Made by a program: the position numbers and the translations under genes
Notes under the pieces: model-generated
The model's database searches: none
Told to the model about the DNA's origin: nothing
What the model saw: only the letters and a program-made list of their open reading frames with translations
From: Alcaligenaceae bacterium
GTDB lineage: Bacteria > Pseudomonadota > Gammaproteobacteria > Burkholderiales > Burkholderiaceae_B
Assembly: GCA_012512545.1 (NCBI GenBank)
Contig: JAAZDZ010000226.1
Span: forward strand, 1-7,342
Length of the DNA stretch: 7,342 nucleotides
Direction of reading: 5' to 3'
Part shown: one piece after another, positions 7,324 to 7,342 of the stretch
Layout of the letters: each line of letters begins with the position of its first letter
Position numbering within the stretch: the stretch's first letter is position 1

Positions 7324-7336
7324 AACCTGCAAGGTT
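7324..7336 (-). repeat. Small hairpin at the 23S 3' boundary
   Basis: AACCT and AGGTT form a perfect five-pair stem with a three-base loop, overlapping the expected last bases of 23S rRNA. In the precursor this competes with pairing of the 23S 3' end to its 5' end, which lies outside the window, so its role is unclear. Confidence 0.4.
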
Positions 7337-7342
7337 ATAGGA
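7334..7342 (-). rRNA. rrl: 23S ribosomal RNA, extreme 3' end only
   Basis: The minus strand begins at the window edge with TCCTATAACC. From general knowledge, 23S genes of Burkholderiales end in a sequence like GCTTGATCCTATAACC, which pairs with GGTTATAGG at the 5' end of the molecule. Only about nine bases would be inside the window. The call rests on this short match plus the 5S gene downstream in the expected order, so the exact boundary is uncertain. Confidence 0.6.

Larger units (their letters stand above)
7131..7333 (-). other. 23S-5S internal transcribed spacer
   Basis: About 200 bases separate the 23S end from 5S. I see no tRNA cloverleaf and no plausible protein. The spacer has three clear hairpins, listed separately. 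It also has a direct repeat of GTAATGTGT (plus-strand reading) at 7253-7261 and 7268-7276. On the plus strand the part from about 7251 to 7305 is strongly G/T-rich, so its transcript is A/C-rich and poorly structured. Such spacers are cut out when the rRNA precursor is matured. Confidence 0.8.

Noticed and set aside
7131..7333. A tRNA gene in the 23S-5S spacer.
   Set aside because: No T-loop GGTTCRA-type sequence, anticodon arm or acceptor pairing could be found on the minus strand.

Overview
This window looks like a chromosomal segment of a betaproteobacterium of the order Burkholderiales, perhaps a member of the Alcaligenaceae. The evidence is the 5S rRNA sequence near the right end, the 23S 3' end reading TCCTATAACC on the minus strand, and the moderately high GC content with GC-rich third codon positions. 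The family assignment is inference; only the order is well supported.

Left region (1-5746, all plus strand): one tightly packed operon. It opens inside the gene for a peptide/opine/nickel-type periplasmic solute-binding protein (only the C-terminal 218 residues are present). Next come two inner-membrane permeases of the DppB and DppC type, a single polypeptide carrying two complete OppD/OppF-type ATPase domains, and a flavoprotein with two dinucleotide-binding folds. Adjacent genes overlap or nearly touch (8 nt overlap, 1 nt gap, 4 nt overlap, then an 8 nt gap or a 4 nt overlap depending on the flavoprotein start), so translational coupling is likely. The promoter and the rest of the binding protein lie upstream of the window. 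The layout is a complete ABC importer (binding protein, two permeases, fused ATPase) followed by an FAD/NAD(P) oxidoreductase that may act on the imported compound. The substrate cannot be read from the sequence.

Middle region (5747-6877): a 99 bp gap between converging genes, without a convincing terminator, then a minus-strand gene for an NAD-dependent D-2-hydroxyacid dehydrogenase with the full Arg-Glu-His catalytic set.

Right region (6878-7342, minus strand): the distal end of a ribosomal RNA operon. Reading leftwards from the window edge there are the last few bases of 23S rRNA, a spacer of about 200 bp with hairpins and no tRNA, 5S rRNA, and a strong hairpin terminator. The dehydrogenase gene begins about 95 bp beyond that terminator on the same strand.

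I found no mobile element, CRISPR array, toxin-antitoxin pair, phage gene or clear defence system. The window reads as ordinary core and metabolic DNA. Its most interesting point is the coupling of an uncharacterised flavoprotein to a peptide-type importer.
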